A stretch of DNA of 64,000 nt, taken from NCBI RefSeq assembly GCF_025152745.1, contig NZ_CP104040.1:2108001-2172000 (forward strand), given 5' to 3'. Every line of letters begins with the position of its first letter. Within the stretch, counting starts at the first letter, position 1. The notes beneath the pieces were generated by a model. That model was not told the DNA's origin. It saw only the letters and a program-made list of their open reading frames with translations, and did no database searches. Shown here one piece after another: positions 9,623 to 17,608 of this stretch. The stretch is from Rhizobium sp. WSM4643 (GTDB lineage: Bacteria > Pseudomonadota > Alphaproteobacteria > Rhizobiales > Rhizobiaceae). The position numbers and the translations under genes are program-made.

Positions 9623-9750
9623 CGCCGTCCTTTTCCCCTTCTTTGGGTTCCATCCCTAATCCCCAGGCTGACGGATCACCGCATTGCTCCATTTAGGCCC
9701 AGAAGATGCCGGTCGGCTATCCGCCAAGCCTTGTCGTTTCCCGACGGCTC

Positions 9751-9817
9751 GATTATGCCGAACTGCCGCATGGCCAAACTCGCGTAAAGCCGCCGAACTC
9801 GGCCATGCAGCATAATC
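9751..9817. repeat. Imperfect inverted repeat
   Basis: The arms GATTATGC plus GCATGGCC (9751-9775) and GGCCATGC plus GCATAATC (9801-9817) are complementary apart from a small insertion in the left arm. It lies just upstream of the DUF599 gene in an otherwise empty 240-base gap. It could be a hairpin in that gene's leader or a decayed palindromic repeat. Confidence 0.5.
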
Positions 9818-9863
9818 CGACTTGCGGCATAGTGGTCGCGTTCATGCGGAGACCGAATCACTG

Positions 9864-10628
9864 ATGACGACGGCGGATTATATCGCTCTGACTTTCTTTG
9901 CCTTTGTCTGGATGGGCTATTCCTGGCTGCTGCACGGCCGCACCTTCTTCGGACGCACCAGCCTGACCCATGCGATGACCGAACGGCGCCGGGAGTGGAT
10001 CTACAATTCGCTGCGCCGCGACCTGAAGATGATCGACACGCAAATCATGGCCGGCCTGCAGAACGGCACCGCCTTCTTTGCCTCGACGTCGATCTTCGCG
10101 ATCGGCAGCTGCTTTGCTTTGCTCGGAGCGACGGAGAAGGTCGATGCCGTCTTCGCCGACCTGCCGTTCGTCTTCCATGGCGGCCATGCCGTCTTCGAGA
10201 TGAAGGTCGGTGGGCTGGCAGCGCTTTTCGGCTACGCCTTCTTCAAGTTCGGCTGGTCCTATCGACTGTTCAACTACTGCACCATTCTCTTCGGCTCGAT
10301 CCCGATGATGCGCGACAGCGAGCGCGACGTCATCGCCGCCGAGCGGGCGGCCGAGCGCGTTATCCGCATGAACGTCATTGCCGGCAGCAATTTCAACGAG
10401 GGCCTCAGGGCGATCTTCCTGTCGATCGGCTATCTCGGCTGGTTCATCAACCCCTATGTCTTCATGATGACGACGGCGATCGTCATCTTCGTGCTGACAC
10501 GCCGGCAATTTTTCTCGCAGGCGCGACTGGCGATCATGGATGCCGGTCCGCCATCAAATCTCCACCTTTCTGCTATTGGCCGCGATAGTCCGTCGAGCGG
10601 CGGAAATGATTTGCCCGAGGGACTTTGA
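9864..10628 (+). CDS. DUF599 membrane protein
   Basis: The 254-residue product has a first hydrophobic helix at residues 5-25 (IALTFFAFVWMGYSWLL), a second near 70-90, a third around 115-130 and two close to residue 200. The family signature RREWIYNSLRRDLKMIDTQIMAGLQNGTAFFAS follows the first helix in two overlapping stretches. DUF599 proteins are unannotated inner-membrane proteins of proteobacteria. The stop codon overlaps the start of the DUF1624 gene by one base (TGATG), so the two are translationally coupled and may act together. Confidence 0.85.
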   Translation: MTTADYIALTFFAFVWMGYSWLLHGRTFFGRTSLTHAMTERRREWIYNSLRRDLKMIDTQIMAGLQNGTAFFASTSIFAIGSCFALLGATEKVDAVFADLPFVFHGGHAVFEMKVGGLAALFGYAFFKFGWSYRLFNYCTILFGSIPMMRDSERDVIAAERAAERVIRMNVIAGSNFNEGLRAIFLSIGYLGWFINPYVFMMTTAIVIFVLTRRQFFSQARLAIMDAGPPSNLHLSAIGRDSPSSGGNDLPEGL

Positions 10629-11617
10629 TGATATTGCCGGCAACGAAAGCCGATGCGGCGGTAAAACCGCCGCGCATCGGTCTATTGGATACGGCGCGCG
10701 GCGTCGCGCTGATCGCCATGGCGAGCTACCATTTCAGCTGGGACATGGAGTTCATGGGCTATCTCGCGCCGGGCACGGCCGAAACCGGCTGGCTGAAGAT
10801 TTATGCCCGGGCGATCGCCACGACCTTTCTCTTCATCGTCGGCATCAGCCTGGTGCTCTCGAGCACGCCCGGGATTCGCTGGCCCTCCTACTGGAAGCGC
10901 TTCGGCATGATCGCCGCGGCAGCCGCGCTGATCTCGATCGCCACGCGCATCGCGATGCCGAACGAGTGGATCTATTTCGGCATCCTGCACTGTATCGCGG
11001 TGCTCACGCTCATCGGCGTCGTTTTTTTGAGGCTGCCGCTCGCCTTCGCCCTCATCGCCACGCTCGCGCTCTTTGCCGCCTGGATCACCGATAATTTCGG
11101 GCCACCCGGCCTGCTTCGCTCATCCGTCTTCGATCCCAGATATCTCGCCTGGATCGGCCTTGCCGTGACGCCGGAACGCTCTAACGACTACGTCCCGCTG
11201 TTTCCCTGGGCCGTGCCCTTCTTCGCTGGATTGAGTATTGCCTCGATCGCCATCAAAACCGGGCTGCCGCAGCGGCTTGCCGCCATTGGCACCGGTTCCT
11301 GGTGGCCGGCAAGGCTCGGCCGCCACAGCCTTGCTTTCTATCTCATCCATCAGCCGGTGTTGATCGGCATCGCCTACGGGCTTTCCCTCGTCGTCCCGCC
11401 GCAGGCGCCGGATCCGCTCGCGACTTACCTAAGGCAATGCAACGCCTCTTGCGTCATGCAGCAAGGCGAAGCGCTTTGCCGTGGCTTCTGCCAGTGCACG
11501 CTGGACAAATTGCAGGCTCAAGCCCTGTTCACGCCGCTGCAGGCGGGAGAGATCGATATTCGGAACGACGAGCGGGTCCAGACGATCGCCGCCGAATGCA
11601 GCGTCGAGGCACAATAG
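10628..11617 (+). CDS. DUF1624 (heparan-alpha-glucosaminide N-acetyltransferase-like) membrane protein
   Basis: The 329-residue polytopic protein has about seven to eight helices. The start of the domain, IGLLDTARGVALIAMASYHFSWDMEF in overlapping parts, is the DUF1624 signature. This family is distantly related to the lysosomal transferase that passes acetyl groups across a membrane. A LIHQPVLIGIAYG segment closes the membrane part. The C-terminal roughly 80 residues carry five cysteines (CNASC, CRGFCQC), which is unusual and suggests a disulfide-rich or metal-binding tail on the periplasmic side. Its start overlaps the stop of the DUF599 gene by one base. Confidence 0.85.
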   Translation: MILPATKADAAVKPPRIGLLDTARGVALIAMASYHFSWDMEFMGYLAPGTAETGWLKIYARAIATTFLFIVGISLVLSSTPGIRWPSYWKRFGMIAAAAALISIATRIAMPNEWIYFGILHCIAVLTLIGVVFLRLPLAFALIATLALFAAWITDNFGPPGLLRSSVFDPRYLAWIGLAVTPERSNDYVPLFPWAVPFFAGLSIASIAIKTGLPQRLAAIGTGSWWPARLGRHSLAFYLIHQPVLIGIAYGLSLVVPPQAPDPLATYLRQCNASCVMQQGEALCRGFCQCTLDKLQAQALFTPLQAGEIDIRNDERVQTIAAECSVEAQ

Positions 11618-11642
11618 AGGTTGGCAGCCCGGTAGCCGCTTT

Positions 11643-12035
11643 TCAAGTGGTGACGCCGATTTCGGCGAGGCGGCCGAGGCAGGTCTCTTCGATAGCGTCA
11701 AGTTCCGCCAGCGTGTCGTCGATATCCTTGCGCTTCTGGCGCAGGTCGTCGCGCTTCTCGTCGACGCGCTTCATGAGGAGTTTCAGCTGGCCGAGTTCGC
11801 CCGGCGGCTCCTTGTAGACCTGGATGATCTCGCGGATTTCGGCGATGGTGAAACCGATGCGCCGGCCGCGCAGGATTTCCCCGATGAGGCGCCGGTCGGC
11901 TTGCCGGAACAGACGCGTGCGCCCGCGCCGCTCCGGATGGATCAGTCCCTCGTCCTCATAGAAGCGGAGCGTGCGCGTCGAGACCCCGAATTCGCGCGTC
12001 AACTCCGTTATGCTATAATATTTGTTCACCGGCAT
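11643..12035 (-). CDS. MerR-family transcriptional regulator (LiuR-like)
   Basis: The 130-residue product has the MerR winged helix-turn-helix at residues 6-75 (YSITELTREFGVSTRTLRFYE), then a dimerising coiled coil (about 80-120). There is no C-terminal cysteine cluster of the metal-sensing type. The YYSITELTREFG opening and the operator resemble LiuR-type regulators of branched-chain amino acid and fatty acid degradation in alphaproteobacteria. A near-perfect 24-base inverted repeat 30 bases upstream is a probable autoregulatory site. No catabolic operon is adjacent; the nearest plausible target genes here are pccA/pccB, 7-13 kb away. Confidence 0.82.
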   Translation of the reverse strand: MPVNKYYSITELTREFGVSTRTLRFYEDEGLIHPERRGRTRLFRQADRRLIGEILRGRRIGFTIAEIREIIQVYKEPPGELGQLKLLMKRVDEKRDDLRQKRKDIDDTLAELDAIEETCLGRLAEIGVTT

Positions 12036-12064
12036 GTGTTCCCCGTCGTCGGACAGACAATAAT

Positions 12065-12088
12065 ATTGACTTTTACGTAATAGTCAAT
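12065..12088. promoter_or_regulatory. Probable MerR/LiuR operator
   Basis: A 24-base inverted repeat with arms ATTGACTTTTAC and GTAATAGTCAAT pairs at 22 of 24 positions. It lies 30 bases upstream of the merR start, in the gap to mgtE. The long-spacer dyad fits MerR proteins, and the core TTTACGTAA recalls published LiuR motifs. Confidence 0.75.
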
Positions 12089-12098
12089 TTTTGGCCGT

Positions 12099-13514
12099 TC
12101 AGATGCCAAACCACCAAGTGGCGATGCCGAGAAAGGCGAAGAAGCCGGTACAGTCCGTCACCGTCGTGACGAAGACCGACGAGGCGATCGCCGGGTCGGC
12201 GCCCATCTTGTCGAGCAGCAGCGGCAGAAGGATGCCGGCAAGAGCGGCTGCCATCAGGTTGATGACCATCGCCGCTGCGATCACCGCACCGAGCTGGTAA
12301 CTTTGGAACCAGATCCCGGCGATGGCGCCCATGATCGTCGCGAAGACGATGCCGTTCAGGATGCCGACGCCCGCCTCCCTGCGGATGATGCGGCCGGCAT
12401 TGTAGATGTCGAGATCGCGGGTCGCGAGCGCGCGCACCGTCACCGTCATCGTCTGCGTGCCGGCATTGCCGCCCATCGAGGCGACGATCGGCATCAGCAC
12501 GGCAAGCGCGATCATCTTCTCGATCGAGCCGTCAAACAGCCCGATGACACTGGCCGACAGCATCGCCGTGCCAAGGTTGATCAAAAGCCACAGGAAGCGC
12601 GAACGCACCGTCGAGAGCACATTGTCCGAAAGCTCTTCGTCGCCGACGCCGCCGAGGCGCTTGATGTCCTCGTCCGCCTCCTCGTGGATGACGTCGACGA
12701 CGTCGTCGATGGTCAACACGCCGACCAGCCGGCCGTTCTCATCAACGACGGCGGCCGAGAGAAGGTCGTACTGCTCGAAGAGCTGGGCAGCCTCCTCCTG
12801 ATCCATCTCGGCCGGAACCGGATGGTTCGTCTCGCGCATGATCTGCTCGATTTTCGTCTGCCGCTTGGTGCGCAGGATCTGATCGAGATCAACGGCGCCG
12901 AGCAGCTTGAAGGTCGGGTCGATGACGAAGATCTGCGAGAAGGAATAGGGCAGATCCTCCTCGTCGCGCATGTAGTCGATCGTCTGTCCCACAGTCCAGA
13001 ACGGCGGCACGGCGACGAATTCCGTCTGCATGCGGCGCCCGGCCGAACTTTCGGGATAATCGAGCGCCCGGCGCAGTCGCACCCGCTCGGTGAACGGCAG
13101 CTGGGCGAGGATTTCTTCCCGATCCTCCTTGTCGAGGTCTTCGAGAATGTAGACGGCGTCGTCCGAATCGAGCTCGCCGATCGCGGCGGCGATCTGGTCG
13201 TTCGGCATCTGGTCGACGATCTCGCGGCGGATCGCCTCGTCGACTTCGGTCAGCGCCGTCATGTCGAAATCGTCGCCGAGCAGGCGCACCAGCGCCAGGC
13301 GCTGATCCGGCTGGATCGCCTCCAGCAGGTCGCCTATTTCGGATTCGTGCAGGCGGGCGACGTTCTGGCGCAGGAACAGCGTGTCACGATCGGCGATTGC
13401 GGCGCCGACAAGCGCCAGGAAATCGCCGCGGACATTGCCGTCCTCGTCGTAGATATCGGCTTCCTCTTCATCAGGGCGCCTGCGAATGCGGTCTTCCCCA
13501 TCGGTCGTCGTCAT
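12099..13514 (-). CDS. mgtE: Magnesium transporter MgtE
   Basis: The 471-residue inner-membrane Mg2+ channel shows all three modules: an N-terminal superhelical domain (about residues 40-140, with DMTALTEVDEAIRREIVDQM and LDSDDAVYILEDL), two CBS domains (about 140-265, including TKIEQIMRETNHPVP and VVDENGRLVGVLTIDDVVDVI), and a C-terminal membrane part of about five helices with the pore signature ASMGGNAGTQTMTVTVRALA. In characterised MgtE the first two modules close the pore when cytosolic Mg2+ is high. ATG 13514 is preferred; a start at 13529 is also in frame. It is monocistronic. Confidence 0.94.
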   Translation of the reverse strand: MTTTDGEDRIRRRPDEEEADIYDEDGNVRGDFLALVGAAIADRDTLFLRQNVARLHESEIGDLLEAIQPDQRLALVRLLGDDFDMTALTEVDEAIRREIVDQMPNDQIAAAIGELDSDDAVYILEDLDKEDREEILAQLPFTERVRLRRALDYPESSAGRRMQTEFVAVPPFWTVGQTIDYMRDEEDLPYSFSQIFVIDPTFKLLGAVDLDQILRTKRQTKIEQIMRETNHPVPAEMDQEEAAQLFEQYDLLSAAVVDENGRLVGVLTIDDVVDVIHEEADEDIKRLGGVGDEELSDNVLSTVRSRFLWLLINLGTAMLSASVIGLFDGSIEKMIALAVLMPIVASMGGNAGTQTMTVTVRALATRDLDIYNAGRIIRREAGVGILNGIVFATIMGAIAGIWFQSYQLGAVIAAAMVINLMAAALAGILLPLLLDKMGADPAIASSVFVTTVTDCTGFFAFLGIATWWFGI

Positions 13515-13757
13515 CTGCCGCCCTCGCATCTGGTTCGAATTTCAACGACTGCCGCGCCGCATTCGCAAATGTTGGCCGAAAACACATTATCAACAAGCGG
13601 ATAAGCGAATCCCGCGCGAGGCTCCCGCAGCCGGAATTCTTGGCTCCTGCTAGCCCAAAAGCACTCGTGTCGTAAAGCGGCAAACCGTGCTTCGTGATGA
13701 CAATGTCTGCGGCCGGCGATAGTTTCCTCGCTCGTCCAAGCAGAGGAAGCCTGCCCC

Positions 13758-14252
13758 ATGCCCATCCGTCCGATTCTGCGCTATCCACATCCGGGCCTGA
13801 AGACTGCCTGCGCGCCAGTGACGGCCTTCGATTCCTCGCTCACAGCACTTGCCGACGATCTGCTGGCGACGATGCGCGCAGCCCCCGGCGTCGGCATCAC
13901 CGCCGCCCATATCGGTGTCTTCAACCGTGTCATGGTGCTGGAACTCGACAAGGCCGACGGCGTGCGCCTCTACGTCAATCCTCATATCACCTGGTTTTCG
14001 AAGGAGACGGTGAGCCATGCCGAAGGCAGCGTCTCCATGCCCGGCGCGACCGACGAGGTGACGCGCCCGCGAGCGATCCGCTTCCGCTATCAAGATGCCG
14101 AGGGCGCCGTGCACGAGGATGGTGCCGAAGATTTCCTTGCCATCTGCATCCAGCACGAAGTCGACCAACTCGATGGCATTTTCTGGCTGCAGCGCCTCTC
14201 GCGGCTGAAGCGCGACCGTCTCGTGAAGAAATGGGAGAAGGCCGAGAGTTGA
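13758..14252 (+). CDS. Peptide deformylase-like protein lacking metal ligands
   Basis: The 164-residue product is clearly of the peptide deformylase fold along its full length (PILRYPHPGLKTACAPV start, ISRLKRD-type end as LSRLKRDRLVKKW). All three active-site motifs deviate: GxGxAAxQ reads GVGITAAHIG (Gln to His), EGCLS reads EGSVS (metal-ligand Cys to Ser), and HExDH reads HEVDQ (second metal-ligand His to Gln). Only the first His and the catalytic Glu remain. In active enzymes Cys and both His bind Fe2+, so this copy is probably not a standard deformylase. It may bind peptides or ribosomes without cleaving, or do other chemistry. A 13-base tandem repeat starts at its stop codon. Confidence 0.85.
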   Translation: MPIRPILRYPHPGLKTACAPVTAFDSSLTALADDLLATMRAAPGVGITAAHIGVFNRVMVLELDKADGVRLYVNPHITWFSKETVSHAEGSVSMPGATDEVTRPRAIRFRYQDAEGAVHEDGAEDFLAICIQHEVDQLDGIFWLQRLSRLKRDRLVKKWEKAES

Positions 14253-14295
14253 CAATCACGACTGACAATCACGACTGACAATCCCGGCTGACAAA
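14250..14295. repeat. 13-base tandem repeat
   Basis: Three and a third copies of TGACAATCACGAC run from the stop codon of the deformylase-like gene. The third copy has three changes. Because 13 is not a multiple of three, the TGA at the head of each unit puts a stop in all three frames. Confidence 0.85.
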
Positions 14296-14362
14296 TCGCC
14301 GTCCGCACCGAACCATTCGCCGCCGCCGGCGTTTCCAGCAAAAGCAACAAGGAGCGACTGCA

Positions 14363-14881
14363 ATGGCAAGGATCGGTGACAAAACCCCGATTTCGCGGGA
14401 AAAGCCTGAGCTTTCCCGTGAAGAGGATTATCGCGACCTCGAAGAACGCAACCTCGATGACGGCTGGCCCTATGCCGATGACAGCGGCGCCGGCACCGGC
14501 GGCCCGGATAATCGCCCTTACGGCGAGGCTGCGGCCAATTTCGACAGCGATCCCAACAAGGGCTTCCGGATAGACGGCACGGATGAGGACGGCAACGAGA
14601 GCCGCCTGAAGGATTCGCTGCGCGCCGATACGATCGACCGCGATGAAAGTGACGAGCTGGAAGCGCGGGTGAACGACAATCTCGAAAACATCCCTGATGT
14701 CGATATCGACAGCATCGAGGTTCATGCAGACGGTCACGTCGTCACCCTGGAAGGGTCGGTGGAAACGATCGGCATCGCCCGCAAGGTCGAACTCGCCGCG
14801 CTTTCGGTCGACGGTGTCCATCATGTGCGCAACAAACTGCAGCTGACCGGTGTCGACGCGCATATCCCGAACGAGGACTAA
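14363..14881 (+). CDS. BON-domain protein
   Basis: The 172-residue acidic protein has an extended, Asp/Glu-rich N-terminal half (residues 1-100, low complexity, probably disordered) and one BON domain (about 105-170: LEARVNDNLENIPDVDID and a GHVVTLEGSVETIGIA segment). BON domains in OsmY-type proteins bind phospholipid or envelope surfaces during osmotic stress. This one has no signal peptide, so it may act on the cytoplasmic face. AAGGAG stands before the ATG. It is a single gene. Confidence 0.85.
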   Translation: MARIGDKTPISREKPELSREEDYRDLEERNLDDGWPYADDSGAGTGGPDNRPYGEAAANFDSDPNKGFRIDGTDEDGNESRLKDSLRADTIDRDESDELEARVNDNLENIPDVDIDSIEVHADGHVVTLEGSVETIGIARKVELAALSVDGVHHVRNKLQLTGVDAHIPNED

Positions 14882-15189
14882 CGTCACGCATACGGACAAT
14901 CGGCGGAAGGCGCCGATGCCTCCCGCCCGCCTGTTACATTACCAAAAGTTAACAATTTCAGATTGCAGCCGGATACGTCTTTTGAGGCACCGTATTTTGC
15001 CGTTTTACTTAGGCAGCTTTTGTAACGCGAACGTCAATTTCGTTGATAACACTGTGATTTCATTTGGACAAAAGGTCGCGGCTGCGTCGCCTTTTTATCA
15101 CAAAATTGCCTGAATTGGGGCGCGAACTCGTGTTTGCCGAGGGTTAGTTTATGTTGTGGAATTCAACAGCAGATTGAGGAGATAGACCC
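14882..15189. other. Intergenic region, AT-rich, no gene seen
   Basis: A 308-base gap whose middle (about 14940-15080) is AT-rich compared with its surroundings. No supported ORF, RNA or repeat was found. It probably contains the promoter and leader of the small exported protein that follows, whose ribosome binding site GAGGAG ends the region. Confidence 0.45.
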
Positions 15190-15555
15190 ATGCGCATCAA
15201 ATTTGCCCTTGCCGCTTCCCTGTTCGCCATCAGCCTTGCAGGCGCTGCCTTCGCCCAGCCGACCTATTCCGATGACTACACGAACGACAGCGACGGCTTC
15301 GCGCCGAGCCCGACGTCGAAGCCGGCCCCGGTCCATTACAGCAGCCGCAAGGCCCCGGCCTATTCCAGCGACTATACCAATGACAGCGATGGCTTCGCAC
15401 CGAGCGCCATGGCAGCCCCTGCCGTCGACAAGACCGCAACGGCCAGCATCACGCCGCTGCCCCCATGCCACAGCATGATCGGCCCGAAGGGCTCCCACAC
15501 CAAGGGTGCCGACAGCGGCGCCTCCCGCACCGAAGCATGCCGCGCGACGCATTGA
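15190..15555 (+). CDS. Small exported protein with duplicated YTNDSDGFAPS motif
   Basis: The 121-residue product has a classical signal peptide (residues 1-22, ending AAFA). The mature part starts with two near-identical 15-residue units, YSDDYTNDSDGFAPS and YSSDYTNDSDGFAPS, 30 residues apart, followed by a Ser/Thr/Pro-rich stretch and two cysteines (LPPCHS and EACRA). I recognise no domain. The repeats look like ligand- or Ca-binding acidic loops, but that is a guess. GAGGAG precedes the ATG, and a strong terminator follows at 15601, so it is probably an abundant single-gene transcript. Confidence 0.7.
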   Translation: MRIKFALAASLFAISLAGAAFAQPTYSDDYTNDSDGFAPSPTSKPAPVHYSSRKAPAYSSDYTNDSDGFAPSAMAAPAVDKTATASITPLPPCHSMIGPKGSHTKGADSGASRTEACRATH

Positions 15556-15600
15556 ACCGATAGAAGACCTGGATCCGATAAAAGAAAGGGATCCGACAAA

Positions 15601-15632
15601 AGAAAGGGCCGGAAACCGGCCCTTTCTTTTCA
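15601..15632. terminator. Bidirectional rho-independent terminator
   Basis: The perfect 12-base stem AGAAAGGGCCGG / CCGGCCCTTTCT with an AAA loop has T runs on both strands (TTTTC right, TTTTG on the complement). It serves both the small exported protein gene and the convergent methyltransferase gene. Confidence 0.9.
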
Positions 15633-15650
15633 ATCCATCTTTATGTCGTC

Positions 15651-16295
15651 TTAGAATGCCAATGGAACGAGCCGGTAACGGGTCGTGGCCATGAAAGCCT
15701 CGTAAGCAGGATCCTGCTTGAGCAGACCTTCTTCCGCCAGGAGGCGGAAACATTGTGCGGCCAGGGCCGTCGCATAGATGGCGAAATTCCAAAGGCTCGG
15801 ATGAGCCAGGAAGAAGCCGATGTGTGTCATCAGATATCCCGCATACATCGGGTGGCGGATAAATTTGTAAGGCCCGCCGATCTTGACGCCGCGATTGGCC
15901 GGCACCAGGCCGAAGCTTCGCCGCAATGTCAGCTTTGCCGATATCTGCAAGATGAAACCGAGCGCCATCACCGTCCCGCAGAATGCGAGCGGCGCTAGCG
16001 GCTGTGTCGCGGAGGGCGCGGCAAGCAGCGGGAAGATCGTGCCAATGGCGGTAACCGTCCAGTCGAAGAAGCGTAGCGACGCATTTCTCGTCGGCCGGCG
16101 GGTCAGGATGAGGAATGCGGCAGCTCCCTCCGAAACGATCAGCAGGCAGTCGATGATCGCGCGATCGTCCTGCATCTGCGGCAGGACACGCATGACGATC
16201 CCAACGAAGAAATAACCGATGAGAACCTTCTCGATAATATCGACAACGAAATACACATCGAGGAACGACCAGCTTGCCGCTGCTTTTTTTCTCAT
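15651..16295 (-). CDS. Isoprenylcysteine carboxyl methyltransferase-like membrane protein
   Basis: The 214-residue product has about five membrane helices and the C-terminal SAM-binding signature of the ICMT/PEMT superfamily: GGPYKFIRHPMYAGYL, then EEGLL near the end. Bacterial members methylate unknown small molecules, lipids or sulfur compounds, since bacteria lack prenylated CaaX proteins. The N-terminal 90 residues are less conserved. It is convergent with the small exported protein gene and has no operon partner. The substrate cannot be inferred. Confidence 0.82.
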   Translation of the reverse strand: MRKKAAASWSFLDVYFVVDIIEKVLIGYFFVGIVMRVLPQMQDDRAIIDCLLIVSEGAAAFLILTRRPTRNASLRFFDWTVTAIGTIFPLLAAPSATQPLAPLAFCGTVMALGFILQISAKLTLRRSFGLVPANRGVKIGGPYKFIRHPMYAGYLMTHIGFFLAHPSLWNFAIYATALAAQCFRLLAEEGLLKQDPAYEAFMATTRYRLVPLAF

Positions 16296-16401
16296 TGTCC
16301 TCGGACTTCCATATTCACACTGCTGTGATGTCCTATATATTTCCGCCGCTAATTATCGGTTAAAACGCTGGCTCAGATCTGACGGTGAAGCGATTGCCGA
16401 G

Positions 16402-16468
16402 CCTGACGGCAGAAAGACTCGAACGTCCAAGGGTTCCTCGACAGCGACCTCAACGCTACGCGACCGCC
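16402..16468 (-). pseudogene. Decayed tRNA-Leu copy
   Basis: On the minus strand this matches tRNA-Leu(GAG) at 17398 over the anticodon arm (AGCGTTGAGGTCGCTGT), the variable arm and the T loop (GTTCGAGTCTT). The D arm is missing or scrambled, the acceptor ends no longer pair, and the T stem has mismatches. It is in inverted orientation to the intact gene, with lipB between. Confidence 0.7.
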
Positions 16469-16495
16469 AAAGCTTCCACGAAGCATCGCGATCAG

Positions 16496-17215
16496 TCAGG
16501 TTTCGCCGGCCGTTTCGCCGAAAACCGCTTCGAAGGCGGTGCGCAGCCGGATATCGACATCAGCCATCATCACCGGCAAGCCAAGATCGACGAGGCTGGT
16601 CACGCCATAGGCCGATATCCCGCAGGGCACGATGCCGCCGAAATGATCGAGATCGGGATCGACGTTGAGCGACAGTCCGTGGAAGGTCACCCATTTCCGC
16701 AGCCTTATGCCGAGAGCGGCGATCTTGTCCTCGGCCATCGTCCCATCGGCCAGCAATGGCTTTTCCGGCCGGCGCACCCAGACGCCGACGCGATCTTCAC
16801 GTCGCTCACCGCGCACATTCATCATGTCGAGCGTGCGGATGACGACATCTTCAAGGGCGGCAACGAAAGCGCGCACGTCCTGACGCCGCCTCTTCAGATC
16901 GAGCATGACATAAGCGACGCGCTGGCCCGGGCCATGATAGGTGTATTCACCGCCACGCCCGGTCGCAAAGACCGGAAACCGATTCGGCTGGACGAGATCC
17001 CTCGCATTGGCGCTGGTGCCGGCAGTATAGAGCGGCGGATGTTCGACGAGCCAGACGAGCTCATCACCGCCATCTGATATCACCGCCACCTCGCGCTCCA
17101 TCGTCTCCACCGCCTCCTCATAGGGAATGAGGCCATCGGCGATGCGCCAACGGACCGGCCGCGTGCCGAGTTGGGGAAGCATGGAGAATTCGAGATCGGT
17201 GCGAAGCATGGCCAT
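16496..17215 (-). CDS. lipB: Lipoyl(octanoyl) transferase
   Basis: The 239-residue enzyme moves octanoyl groups from acyl carrier protein to lipoyl domains, the first step of lipoate assembly. The conserved blocks [32 protein letters not shown] and the catalytic Lys region [19 protein letters not shown] are clear, and the catalytic Cys sits in [15 protein letters not shown]. Targets include GcvH, whose gene lies at 32.5 kb. ATG 17215 is used, with a second ATG two codons in. It is monocistronic and flanked by an intact tRNA-Leu and a decayed copy in opposite orientation. Confidence 0.95.
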   Translation of the reverse strand: MAMLRTDLEFSMLPQLGTRPVRWRIADGLIPYEEAVETMEREVAVISDGGDELVWLVEHPPLYTAGTSANARDLVQPNRFPVFATGRGGEYTYHGPGQRVAYVMLDLKRRRQDVRAFVAALEDVVIRTLDMMNVRGERREDRVGVWVRRPEKPLLADGTMAEDKIAALGIRLRKWVTFHGLSLNVDPDLDHFGGIVPCGISAYGVTSLVDLGLPVMMADVDIRLRTAFEAVFGETAGET

Positions 17216-17397
17216 TCCTTGCCGCTCTCCCCGAAATGCCTGTGAAATAGGGGCGGCCGGACAGCTATATGGACCCGTTTCGGGGCCAATTCAAATGCTG
17301 TGACCGGTTTTCAAAAAAACTGTCATATCGCCCTTGTGCACCCCAGATGCTTTTGCTACATGCTGCCCCGCCGACGCAAATCGGCACCTACCACGAT

Positions 17398-17482
17398 GCG
17401 GTCGTGGCGGAATTGGTAGACGCGCAGCGTTGAGGTCGCTGTGGGGCAACCCGTGGAAGTTCGAGTCTTCTCGACCGCACCA
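17398..17482 (+). tRNA. tRNA-Leu (anticodon GAG)
   Basis: An 85-base class II tRNA with encoded CCA. The acceptor arms GCGGTCG / CGACCGC pair fully. The anticodon arm GCAGCGTTGAGGTCGCTGT carries GAG, the long variable arm is GGGGCAACCCGTGG-like, and the T loop is TTCGAGT. It reads CUC/CUU leucine codons. Confidence 0.95.
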
Positions 17483-17608
17483 TTTCCCTTCGGGGAAACG
17501 CTTCTAAGCGAAGATCTCGTTTTCACCTCGAAGCCATTTGCGATTGCTCGGCTTGATTGCCCGGCCTTCTCATGGTTGATGGCGTCATCTTCGCAAGAAT
17601 CAGCGGCC

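Noticed and set aside
17441..17608. Upstream extension of the EamA permease frame
   Set aside because: It begins inside tRNA-Leu and adds non-hydrophobic residues before the first membrane helix.
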